This document shows positions 42,235 to 50,666 of a DNA stretch of 64,000 nucleotides, piece after piece. Within the stretch, counting starts at the first letter, position 1. Each line of letters starts with the position of its first letter. Made by a program: the position numbers and the translations under genes. Under the pieces are notes generated by a model. That model had not been told where the DNA came from. It made no database searches and saw only the letters and a list, made by a program, of their open reading frames with translations. This stretch comes from Qipengyuania mesophila (lineage in GTDB: Bacteria > Pseudomonadota > Alphaproteobacteria > Sphingomonadales > Sphingomonadaceae), in the NCBI RefSeq assembly GCF_019711655.1, contig NZ_JAIGNU010000001.1, positions 1,521,501 to 1,585,500 on the forward strand, read 5' to 3'.

Positions 42235-44010
42235 ATGATCGTCGAACGCCGGCGAAGCGGGTGGAGCGCGCCACTCGTCCTGCGGACGACGCTCGCCTGG
42301 GCGCTTGTCGCCGCGCTCCTTTTGATCACGCATTGGGCGGGCATCGCGGCCCGGCGTTTCCCCGATCCCGACGATGCCCTGCGGCTGGTCGAGCTGCGCG
42401 ACCTGATTGGCGGGCAGGGCTGGTTCGACCTCACGCAGCACCGGCTCGATGCGCCGCATGGCGGGGTGCCGATGCACTGGTCGCGCCTGGTCGACATTCC
42501 CTTGCTGCTGGTGGTCGGCACGCTCACCCCACTGGTCGGAGCAGCTAGCGCCGAATTCGCCGCGCTGGTCGCGGTTCCGCTGCTCACGCTCTATTGCGCC
42601 ATGCTGCTCGCCGCGCGTCTCGTCTGGCGGATGGTCGATCTCGAGGCGGCGACGCTGGCGGCGCTGGTCATGGCGCTGTCCGCCCCGCTGCTGTTCCAGT
42701 TCGCCCCCCTGCGGATCGACCACCACGGCTGGCAGGTGGTTTGCGCCCTCGCGGCCGCCAATGCGCTGGCCACGCGCTCCGCTGCGCGCGGCGGCGTGAT
42801 GCTCGGCCTCGCACTGGCCGTCTGGCTGACGATCTCGCTCGAGGGCCTGCCGCTGGCGCTCGCTTTCTGCGGCATCGCCGCGCTACGCTGGCTGCGCGAC
42901 CCGAAGGAAGGCCCGCTGCTCGTGCGTACGCTGCAAGTGCTTGCCTTCGCTTCGCTCGCGCTGTTCGCCGCGACGCGCGGGATCGGCGATCTCGCGCCGC
43001 ATTGCGACACGCTCTCGCCGCCCTTGCTTACCGTGCTGTGCTGGAGCGCGCTCGGCGTGACGCTGCTCGCCGCGCAGCGCCTGCCACTGTCCTGGCTCCT
43101 CGGCGGTTTCGCAATGACCGCGGCGGGAGGGGCGGGCATTCTCCTGATTGGCGCGCCGCAATGCACCGCCGGGAGTTTCGCGGCGGCTGATCCGCTGGTG
43201 CGCCAGCTGTGGCTATCGGGGTTGCTGGAGGGCATGCCCGTCTGGCGGCAGCAACCCGCGTTCGTGCTCCAACTGCTCGTCCTGCCGCTGTTCGGGCTCG
43301 GCGCCGCCTGGCGGCTTCAGCTACGCTCGCACGACTGGCTGCGGCGTTTCTGGTTCGACTATCTGCTGCTGCTGCTCGCGGCGCTGGCGATAACCTGCCT
43401 GGTCGCGCGTGCAGGGGCCATCGCGGCCGCGCTCGCCGCCGTTCCGCTTGGCTGGCAGCTGCGCGAATGGCTCGCGGCCCTACGCGGCCCATCCTCGGTG
43501 CCGAGGCGTTCGCTCGCGGTGACCGCGATCCTGCTTGCCTTCGTACCGACGCTCCCGCTGCTGGCCTGGGGAGATGCCCGTCACCCCGAAGCACCGCTCT
43601 CGCCTGTCGGGCAGGTGCAAACCCGGGCCTCGGCGTGCCAGGTCTCGACAGCCGCGCCCGCCATCGCATCGCTGCCTCGTGGCGAGATCGCCGCTCCGCT
43701 CGACATCGCACCCGCTCTGCTCGTCGACACGCCGCATTCGCTGGTGGCGAGCGGACATCATCGCGGATCGACGGGGATGCGCTTCATGCTCGACCTCTTT
43801 GCCGCAGATCCAGAGCGAGCGCATGCCATGCTGATCGCCCGCGGGACGCGCTATCTGGCGCTGTGTCCGGGGCTGGCGGAGATTCGCCTCGCGGCCAAGC
43901 GCATGCCCGGAGGACTCGCCGCCCGACTCCAGCGCGGCGAGCGTTTCGACTGGCTCGAGCCGGTCGATACCGGCGGGCCTCTGCTGTTCTGGAGAATCAG
44001 GCCGGATTGA
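42235..44010 (+). CDS. GT-C family membrane glycosyltransferase (STT3/ArnT-like)
   Basis: 591 residues with about a dozen hydrophobic helices. The first periplasmic loop has the GT-C pattern FPDPDDALRLVELRDLIGGQGWFDLTQHRLDAPHGGVPMHWSRLVDIPLL, in which the DD pair and HWSRL are the hallmarks of oligosaccharyltransferase-like enzymes. A soluble C-terminal part follows. It would transfer a sugar from a polyprenyl-phosphate donor in the periplasm. The substrate is unknown. The ATG at 42235 follows GGAAG; the coding ends of this gene and msrB overlap by 14 bases. Confidence 0.78.
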   Translation: MIVERRRSGWSAPLVLRTTLAWALVAALLLITHWAGIAARRFPDPDDALRLVELRDLIGGQGWFDLTQHRLDAPHGGVPMHWSRLVDIPLLLVVGTLTPLVGAASAEFAALVAVPLLTLYCAMLLAARLVWRMVDLEAATLAALVMALSAPLLFQFAPLRIDHHGWQVVCALAAANALATRSAARGGVMLGLALAVWLTISLEGLPLALAFCGIAALRWLRDPKEGPLLVRTLQVLAFASLALFAATRGIGDLAPHCDTLSPPLLTVLCWSALGVTLLAAQRLPLSWLLGGFAMTAAGGAGILLIGAPQCTAGSFAAADPLVRQLWLSGLLEGMPVWRQQPAFVLQLLVLPLFGLGAAWRLQLRSHDWLRRFWFDYLLLLLAALAITCLVARAGAIAAALAAVPLGWQLREWLAALRGPSSVPRRSLAVTAILLAFVPTLPLLAWGDARHPEAPLSPVGQVQTRASACQVSTAAPAIASLPRGEIAAPLDIAPALLVDTPHSLVASGHHRGSTGMRFMLDLFAADPERAHAMLIARGTRYLALCPGLAEIRLAAKRMPGGLAARLQRGERFDWLEPVDTGGPLLFWRIRPD

Positions 44011-44494
44011 AATCGAGCGCCGCGCCGTTGATGCAATGGCGCTTTCCGGTCGGCTCGGGGCCGTCGTTGAAGATATGGCCGAGGTGCCCGCCGCAGTCGG
44101 CGCAGTGCACTTCGGTTCGCGGGTAGCCGATCTTGTAGTCGGTGCTGGTGCCGACCGCGCCCCTGTCTATCGGCGCCCAGAAGCTCGGCCAGCCGGTTTT
44201 CGAATCATATTTGGTCTTCGAGCTGTAGACCGCGTTGCCGCAGCCCGCGCAAACGAAGGTGCCGGCCCGCTTTTCGCTATTGAGTGGCGAGGAATAGGGG
44301 CGCTCGGTCCCTTCCTCGCGCAGGATCCAGTATTCCTGCTTGGTCAGCACCTTGCGCCATTCGGCATCGCTGCGGGCCTTGGGGAAGTCCTTCGCCTCGG
44401 CGCGGTCCGAGCCGCAAGCGGTCAGCGCCGCGAAGCTGGCCGATGCGCCGAGCCAGCCGAGCAGCCGGCGGCGGTTCAGGGTCTGGTCGGTCAT
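43997..44494 (-). CDS. msrB: Peptide-methionine (R)-S-oxide reductase, exported
   Basis: Repairs R-methionine sulfoxide. The N-terminus combines RRRLLGWLG (Tat-like) with a lipobox LTAC (C27). The MsrB domain has zinc cysteines CAGC (82/85) and CADC (131/134) and the catalytic C154 in KRHCINGAALDF (the family usually has RYCINSASL). 165 residues. Together with the lipoprotein MsrA at 21446 the cell has an S- and R-specific envelope repair pair from two separate loci. Confidence 0.94.
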   Translation of the reverse strand: MTDQTLNRRRLLGWLGASASFAALTACGSDRAEAKDFPKARSDAEWRKVLTKQEYWILREEGTERPYSSPLNSEKRAGTFVCAGCGNAVYSSKTKYDSKTGWPSFWAPIDRGAVGTSTDYKIGYPRTEVHCADCGGHLGHIFNDGPEPTGKRHCINGAALDFNPA

Positions 44495-44577
44495 GCTCGT
44501 ACCTTTCCGGCGTGGGCCGCGCGCGCCCACACTTCCTCTACGCACGAGCGGGGCCAAAGGTTACGCGGTGGCCGCGA

Positions 44578-45918
44578 TCAGAATTGGGTGACCTCGACCT
44601 CTAGCTTGCGGAAGCCGTGCACGAAATTGGCCTTCACTCGCTCGATATCGCCTGCCAGATGCACCCGCATGCGGCGCTTGTGCATCTCCTCGAGCAGGAC
44701 GCGCAGCTGCAGCTCGGCCAGCCGCGCGCCGACGCAGCGGTGGATGCCGTAGCCAAAGGCGATGTGGCGCCGCGCATTCTCCCGCGTCAGGTCGAGCTTG
44801 TCGGGGTTCTCGAACACTTCCTCGTCGCGATTTGCGGAAATGTACCAGAGGACGACCTTGTCGCCCTTCTTGATCGTCTGGCCGAAGACTTCGGTATCCT
44901 CGGTACAGGTGCGGCGCATATGCGCCAGCGGCGTCTGCATGCGCAGCATTTCCTGCACCGCATTGGGGATGATGTCGGGGTTCTGTTCGAACAGCTTGCG
45001 CTGGTCGGGGTTCTTGTCGAGCTGGTAGACGAAGCCGCTCATCGAATTGCGCGTGGTGTCGTTGCCGCCGACGATCAGCAGGATCAGATTGCCCATGAAT
45101 TCCTGCGGGCTCATCTGGTTCATCGCCTCGGAGTGGATCATCATGCTGATGAGATCATCGCCCGGCTCCTTGTCGTGCGTGCGCTCGATCCACAGCGACT
45201 GGAAATAGGCCGCCATCTCCTGAAGGATGCCCCAGCGGACGTCGTCGAGGTCGCGCACGGTGGCCAGCTCGGTGTCGCCCGACCAGTCGGACCAGTAGGT
45301 CAGCAGGCGGCGGTCTTCCCAAGGGAAGCCGAACAGGATCGCGAGCATCCCCGTGGTGAGTTCGATCGAGACCTTGTCGACCCAGTCGAACACCTCGCCG
45401 CGCGGGAGGCTGTCGAGCAGTTCGCCGGTGCGCTGGCGGATCTCGCCTTCCATTTCGGCCATGCCGCTGGGGGTGAACTTGGGCGCCACGGTGCGCCGCT
45501 GGCCGGTGTGCTGCGGGCGGTCCATTGCGATGAACATCGGCAGCTCGCGGCGTTCCTCGATCCCGCGCTCGGCCATTTCCTCTTCGGTCAGGCGGTTGAG
45601 GATGGTGATCCCGCCATGCTCCCAGCTGGAAGAGAAGGTGTCGGGCAGCGCCTCGATATGCTGGATCGCCTTGTGGCCGACCACCGCCCAATAGGGGCCG
45701 AAGGGGCTTTCATCGATGTAGTGCAGCGGCCCGGCCTCGCGCATTTCGCGGAAGATCGGATGCCAGGTGTTCTCGGCATAGATGTCGCTGCGGCTGACGT
45801 CCCACTTGTGCGGATGATCGAGCTTGTCCTCGGGATGCTCCGCAAAATGCTCCTTTAGCGCCTCGTAGGCGGTCGGCGAAGTGCGGCATTGGGGGCGTTC
45901 GATTGCAGCGGTTGCCAT
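44578..45918 (-). CDS. Cytochrome P450, CYP153-like
   Basis: Predicted soluble P450 monooxygenase of 446 residues. The I-helix GGNDTTRNSMSG is characteristic of CYP153 alkane/fatty-acid omega-hydroxylases; the ExxR and heme-binding FGYGIHRCVGARLAELQ (C395) motifs are intact. The ATG at 45918 has a strong ribosome site (GGAGAGAGAC). It needs a ferredoxin and ferredoxin reductase; a reductase-type flavoprotein is encoded about 3.5 kb away (49384), but no 2Fe-2S ferredoxin is in the window. Confidence 0.92.
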   Translation of the reverse strand: MATAAIERPQCRTSPTAYEALKEHFAEHPEDKLDHPHKWDVSRSDIYAENTWHPIFREMREAGPLHYIDESPFGPYWAVVGHKAIQHIEALPDTFSSSWEHGGITILNRLTEEEMAERGIEERRELPMFIAMDRPQHTGQRRTVAPKFTPSGMAEMEGEIRQRTGELLDSLPRGEVFDWVDKVSIELTTGMLAILFGFPWEDRRLLTYWSDWSGDTELATVRDLDDVRWGILQEMAAYFQSLWIERTHDKEPGDDLISMMIHSEAMNQMSPQEFMGNLILLIVGGNDTTRNSMSGFVYQLDKNPDQRKLFEQNPDIIPNAVQEMLRMQTPLAHMRRTCTEDTEVFGQTIKKGDKVVLWYISANRDEEVFENPDKLDLTRENARRHIAFGYGIHRCVGARLAELQLRVLLEEMHKRRMRVHLAGDIERVKANFVHGFRKLEVEVTQF

Positions 45919-46047
45919 GTCTCTCTCCTCGCGGGAGCGACTCGTTAGGCCGCTCTCCCTCCATTTCGCGGCCACTCTGCCCTAACTGACATTTCTGTCA
46001 ATAGTGCGTTGCAAATCGCTACTCAAATGACCGGGCGATCGAGCGTC

Positions 46048-47277
46048 CTACGCGTCGCTGTTTCCCAGCGCGGGCGCGGCTGCGCCGACATGGCCCTTGA
46101 TCGCGCGGCCGCCCTTGCCCGACTTCATCACCCTGCGGCGGAAGATCGCGGCTCCCACACGCACGAACAGGAACACGCAGAGCGCCTGCCAGGCCAGCGC
46201 CAGCGCATGCGGCCACAGCGCGTCGGACTGCGCCGCGCGCGCCAGCATGGCGAAGGGCGAGGATAGCGGAAATGCGGCCGCGAACAGCTCCATCGGCGAG
46301 CCAGGGCGGGTGATCGAGGAGGCGGCGAGGAAGAACACGAGCAATTGCGCCATGGTCACCGGCATCGATAGCGTCTGCACTTCGCGCACGGTCGCCGCCA
46401 TGCCGCCGATGGTCAGGAAGAGCGAGCCGAGTAGAAGGTAGCCCATGGCGAAATAGGCGATGCCCAGCGCGACGAAGAGCGGCCAGCCCAGCGCAGGCTC
46501 GGGCAAGTGCGGCAGCGCGCTCCCGGCGAGCAGGCCGATCGCCCCGCCGGCCAGAGCCCAGACGGCGATGCCGACGAAGCTGACGCCGAGCATGGCGACG
46601 AGCTTGCCGAGGAAGACGGCATCCATCGGGATCGCCGCGGCGAGCACTTCGATGACCTTGTTGGCCTTCTCCTCGACGAGATTGGACAGCACCATGCCGG
46701 CGAGCAGCATCATCAGCAGGAACAGGATCAGTTGGCCCGCCTGCGCGGTGCGGATGCGATCGGTCCGCTGCGCCGCGACGCTGGTCGCGACGGGGTGGGC
46801 GGCGACATCGGGATAGGCGGACGGGCTATCGGCGCGCGCTTCGGCGGCGATCATCGCGATCGGACCGCTCCAGCCATCGATCGCCTCCTGCGGCGCGGTC
46901 AGCTCGGGGGCGTCGAGCGATCCCGAGACCACGGCCGAATAATTCCGCCCCGGTTCGCGCAATATGTCGGTGGGCGCATCGGCGCTCTCGGTGACGGCGA
47001 GTTCGGGCAGTGCCGCACCGACGCGAGGGGCGAGCCGCTCGCGCGCCGCGATCATCGCCTGCGCATCGGCATCGGCCATCGCCACCGCGACGAGCCTCGT
47101 GGTGGCATCGCGCTGGACCTGCCCGCCGATCCCCCCGGCGAGCGCGCCGACGATGATCGGGAACAGCGGTCCCAGGAGGAAGAACAGGAAGGCGCGGCTG
47201 AACAGGATCGCGCGGAAATCGCGGCGGGCGACGACGCGCGCCGCCTCGACCAGCGAGAGGCGGGTGGTGTCGCTCAT
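46048..47277 (-). CDS. ABC-2 type transporter permease (NatB-like)
   Basis: Membrane half of an ABC exporter. 409 residues: one N-terminal helix (AILFSRAFLFFLLGPLFPIIVGALAGG), a periplasmic domain of about 150 residues, then five or six helices including LILFLLMMLLAGMVLSNLVEEKANKVIEVLAAAIPMDAVFLGKL, the conserved ABC-2 segment. The fold resembles NatB (sodium export) and related ABC-2 permeases. Its ATG overlaps the stop of the ATPase gene (ATGA). The substrate is unproven. Confidence 0.9.
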   Translation of the reverse strand: MSDTTRLSLVEAARVVARRDFRAILFSRAFLFFLLGPLFPIIVGALAGGIGGQVQRDATTRLVAVAMADADAQAMIAARERLAPRVGAALPELAVTESADAPTDILREPGRNYSAVVSGSLDAPELTAPQEAIDGWSGPIAMIAAEARADSPSAYPDVAAHPVATSVAAQRTDRIRTAQAGQLILFLLMMLLAGMVLSNLVEEKANKVIEVLAAAIPMDAVFLGKLVAMLGVSFVGIAVWALAGGAIGLLAGSALPHLPEPALGWPLFVALGIAYFAMGYLLLGSLFLTIGGMAATVREVQTLSMPVTMAQLLVFFLAASSITRPGSPMELFAAAFPLSSPFAMLARAAQSDALWPHALALAWQALCVFLFVRVGAAIFRRRVMKSGKGGRAIKGHVGAAAPALGNSDA

Positions 47278-48275
47278 CGCGCTTCTCCCTGCGCATTGTC
47301 CTCGGCCAGCGCGCGCGCGGCGGCCGCGCCGGCGATCTCGACGAAGGCGTCGTGCAGGCCCGCGCGCTCGATCGACAGCGAGAGGATCCCCGCCTCGCCC
47401 TCGATCAGCCGCTTGAGCAGCGCCTCGATCCCGCTGTCGGGCACCGGGAAGTACCAGAAATGGCTGCCCTCGGCCTTGGCATCGTGCCGCGCATCGGCGG
47501 GCAGCGCATCGCGCCACGCGCCGTCGCTGCGGCGGGTTTCGAGCCGCACCTGCGCCGGAATCCGGTCGCGCGCCGCATCGACCGAGCCGGCATAGGGCAC
47601 CTTGCCCCCGGCGATGATCGCGACTTCGTCGCACAGGCGTTCGGCATGGTGGATGACATGGGTCGAGAAGATCACCGTGGTGCCGCTGCTCGCGAGATTG
47701 CGGATCATGCTCTCGAGCTTGCCCTGGTTGATCGCATCGAGCCCGCTGAAGGGTTCGTCGAACACCACCAGCCGGGGACGGTGGACCAGCGTGCCGAGCA
47801 GCTGGACGGTCTGCGCCATGCCTTTCGACAGTTGCCGAATCTGGCGATCAACCGCATGGCCGAGCCCGTAGTTCTCGAGCATTTCGCGCCCTCGCGCCTT
47901 GCCCTCGGCGAGAGGCAATCCGCGTAGCGCGCCCATGAAGGCGATCGCCTCGTCGCACTTCATCGCCGGGTAGAGGCCGCGCTCCTCGGGCAGGTAGCCG
48001 ATCAGCTTGGCGACCTCGTGCGGGCGGTCGTTGCCGAAGACGCGACGTACGCCCTCATCGGGGTCGATGATCCCCAGCAGCATGCGCAAGGTGGTGGTCT
48101 TGCCCGCGCCATTGGGACCGAGGATGCCGTAGATCGCTCCCTCAGGGACCGAAATATCCACCCCGTCGACCGCCAGCGTCCCGTCGAAGCGCTTGACCAG
48201 GCCGTGGGCCTCGATAGCGAGCGGGCCAAGGCCGTCGGCCCGGGCTCGCGTCATGGTGCCGGTCTCGGTAAGCAT
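47274..48275 (-). CDS. ABC transporter ATP-binding protein (NatA-like)
   Basis: ATPase partner of the permease. Walker A GPNGAGKTTT, Q-loop GYLPEERGLYPAM, signature LSKGM, Walker B LVVFDEPFSGLD and switch H in STHVIHH. 333 residues with a C-terminal extension of about 100. The start could also be the ATG at 48254. It is divergent from queG with a 45-base gap. Confidence 0.93.
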   Translation of the reverse strand: MLTETGTMTRARADGLGPLAIEAHGLVKRFDGTLAVDGVDISVPEGAIYGILGPNGAGKTTTLRMLLGIIDPDEGVRRVFGNDRPHEVAKLIGYLPEERGLYPAMKCDEAIAFMGALRGLPLAEGKARGREMLENYGLGHAVDRQIRQLSKGMAQTVQLLGTLVHRPRLVVFDEPFSGLDAINQGKLESMIRNLASSGTTVIFSTHVIHHAERLCDEVAIIAGGKVPYAGSVDAARDRIPAQVRLETRRSDGAWRDALPADARHDAKAEGSHFWYFPVPDSGIEALLKRLIEGEAGILSLSIERAGLHDAFVEIAGAAAARALAEDNAQGEAR

Positions 48276-48320
48276 GGCTGCATGCCTAATGGCTGGCAGT
48301 GAACGGGAGCACAAGCAAGC

Positions 48321-49373
48321 GTGGTTAACACAGGGTTGCAGGAGGCCTTGCGCGGAGAGGCGGCGAAGCTCGGTTTCGTCGCCTGCGGTTTCGCCTCCGC
48401 CGCACCCGACCCCGAGCGCGCCGCGCGGCTCGAGCACTTTCTCGGGCAGGGCCGCCACGGGGCGATGGAGTGGATGGAGGCGCGCAAGGCCCAGCGCGCT
48501 TCGCCGCAGGGGCTCTGGCCCGAAGCGAGGAGCGTGATCGCGCTCGGCATGAGCTATGCCCCCGATGGCGATCCGCTGGCTCTGGCGGACGATCCGGACA
48601 CGGCGCGCATCTCGGTCTATGCGCAGGGGCGCGACTATCACGACGTGGTCAAGAAGGCGCTCAAGGCGCTGGCGCGCTGGCTGATCGAGCGCGAACCCGA
48701 CAGCGAGCTCAAGGTCTTCGTCGATACCGCCCCGGTGATGGAAAAGCCGCTCGGCCAGGCGGCGGGCATCGGCTGGCAGGGCAAGCACACCAACCTCGTC
48801 AGCCGCGAGCACGGCTCGTGGCTGTTTCTCGGCGCGATCTATTCGACGCTCGATTTCGCTCCCGACGATCCGCATCCCGACCGCTGCGGCAATTGCCGCG
48901 CCTGCCAGGACGCCTGCCCCACCGATGCTTTCCCGCAACCCTACCAGCTCGATGCGCGGCGTTGCATTTCCTATCTCACGATCGAGCACAAGGGTCCCAT
49001 CCCCGAGGAATTTCGCGCAGCGCTCGGCAACCGCATCTACGGCTGCGACGATTGCCTGGCGGTGTGCCCGTGGAACAAGTTCGCCGCTGCCGCACATCGC
49101 CACATCAAGCTTGCCCCGCGCGCCGAGCTGACCGCGCCCCAGCTCGCGAGTTTCCTCCAGTTCGACGATGCGGGCTTCCGCCAGTTCTTTTCCGGCTCGC
49201 CGATCAAGCGGATCGGGCGCGACCGTTTTGTGCGCAATTGCCTCTATGCCGCGGGCAACAGCGGGGTGACCTCGATTGAACCTATTGTACGCGGCTTGTG
49301 CAGCGATCCCGACCCGGTTGTGGCGGAGGCTGCGCGCTGGGCCGCGGGGCGTCTGGCGCAGTCCAGGCGCTAG
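48321..49373 (+). CDS. queG: Epoxyqueuosine reductase
   Basis: Last step of queuosine tRNA modification: reduces epoxyqueuosine using cobalamin and two 4Fe-4S clusters. 350 residues from a GTG. Ferredoxin-like cluster motifs [16 protein letters not shown] and [13 protein letters not shown], the substrate segment [25 protein letters not shown] and a C-terminal HEAT-like end. Convergent with the flavoprotein gene (10-base gap). Confidence 0.95.
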   Translation: MVNTGLQEALRGEAAKLGFVACGFASAAPDPERAARLEHFLGQGRHGAMEWMEARKAQRASPQGLWPEARSVIALGMSYAPDGDPLALADDPDTARISVYAQGRDYHDVVKKALKALARWLIEREPDSELKVFVDTAPVMEKPLGQAAGIGWQGKHTNLVSREHGSWLFLGAIYSTLDFAPDDPHPDRCGNCRACQDACPTDAFPQPYQLDARRCISYLTIEHKGPIPEEFRAALGNRIYGCDDCLAVCPWNKFAAAAHRHIKLAPRAELTAPQLASFLQFDDAGFRQFFSGSPIKRIGRDRFVRNCLYAAGNSGVTSIEPIVRGLCSDPDPVVAEAARWAAGRLAQSRR

Positions 49374-49383
49374 TCACGACCGG

Positions 49384-50610
49384 TCAGCGCATTTCCTTCA
49401 GCAGCACCGAACTGTCGGCGAGCAGGGCGGGATCGATCTCCGCCCGGTCCATCACCAGCTTGCGCCCCTGCACGTAATCCTTGGTGTTGTTGACGCAGTC
49501 GAGCGCGATGACGCGGCCTTCCTTGAGGTAGATTACGCTGAACTTCTTCTCCGCGGGATCGCCGCGCAGGACGGTTGCGTCGTAGCCGAGCGAGAGGCCG
49601 ACGGTCTGCAGCCGGAGATCGTACTGGTTCGACCAGAACCACGGCACCGCATCGTAATCCTGCTTGTCGCCCATGATCGCCTTGGCCGCGACGGTCGCCA
49701 TGTCGTTGGCGTTCTGGACCGATTCGAGGCGGATCACCGCATTGGCCGCGAAGGGATTGGCATGACTCGCGCAGTCTCCCACGGCATAGACGTCGTCGAG
49801 CGTGGTGCGGCAAAAGGAATCGACGTCGACGCCGTTCGATCCGGCCGCCCCGGCGGCGATCAGCGGCCCCACCGAGGGCACGATGCCGATCCCCGCGATG
49901 ACGACGTCGCAATCGATCTTCTCGCCGCTGTCGGTGGTCACGCCGGTGACGCGGCCGTCCGCACCCTCGATCGTCTCGACCGCTGTCGACAGGCGCAAGT
50001 CGACGCCCTGTTCGCGGTGGTGGGCGGCGTAGAAATCGGCCAGCTCGGGCCCGGCGACGCGCGCCAGCACGCGGTCGAGCATTTCGACCACCGTCACCGC
50101 GCAACCGAGCTTGCGCAGCACCGCGGCCGCCTCGAGCCCGATATAGCCGGCCCCGACGATTACCGCGCGCTTCGCACCGGCGGCGAGCTCTTCCTTGAGC
50201 GTGTCGACGTCGCGCCGGGTGCGGATGTAGTGGATCCCGGCAAGATCGCTGCCCGGGCACGACATGCGCCGCGCATCGCCGCCCCCGGCCCAGATCAGCT
50301 TGCGATAGCCGATCCGGGTATCGTCCGACAGAAGCAGCGTATGCGCCACCGGGTCGATCTCGTTGACATTGCGGCCCAGCCGCAGCTCGACATTCTTGTC
50401 GACCCAGAACTGTTCGGGGCGGATCTGGATGCGTTCGAAGGGCTTCTCGCCGGCGAGATATTCCTTCGACAGCGGTGGCCGCTCGTAGGGTAGGTTGCGA
50501 TCGCGGCTGACCATAAGGATCGAATCCTCATGCCCGTTCTGGCGCAGGGCAATGGCGGCCTGTGCACCGCCGTGCCCCGATCCCACGATGACGACGTCGA
50601 AATGTTCCAT
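49384..50610 (-). CDS. Ferredoxin/rubredoxin-reductase-type FAD oxidoreductase
   Basis: NAD(P)H-dependent flavoprotein of the putidaredoxin/rhodocoxin reductase family. 408 residues: FAD motif [34 protein letters not shown] motif [17 protein letters not shown], the second FAD motif [10 protein letters not shown], and the family's reductase C-terminal domain ([10 protein letters not shown]). It could supply electrons to the CYP153-like P450 at 44578, although three other genes lie between and no ferredoxin is present. Confidence 0.92.
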   Translation of the reverse strand: MEHFDVVIVGSGHGGAQAAIALRQNGHEDSILMVSRDRNLPYERPPLSKEYLAGEKPFERIQIRPEQFWVDKNVELRLGRNVNEIDPVAHTLLLSDDTRIGYRKLIWAGGGDARRMSCPGSDLAGIHYIRTRRDVDTLKEELAAGAKRAVIVGAGYIGLEAAAVLRKLGCAVTVVEMLDRVLARVAGPELADFYAAHHREQGVDLRLSTAVETIEGADGRVTGVTTDSGEKIDCDVVIAGIGIVPSVGPLIAAGAAGSNGVDVDSFCRTTLDDVYAVGDCASHANPFAANAVIRLESVQNANDMATVAAKAIMGDKQDYDAVPWFWSNQYDLRLQTVGLSLGYDATVLRGDPAEKKFSVIYLKEGRVIALDCVNNTKDYVQGRKLVMDRAEIDPALLADSSVLLKEMR

Positions 50611-50666
50611 CGCCGCGCTGGCTGGCGCGAAAACGCCAGCCGGTCAAGCACAGTGCGAGCGCGGCG

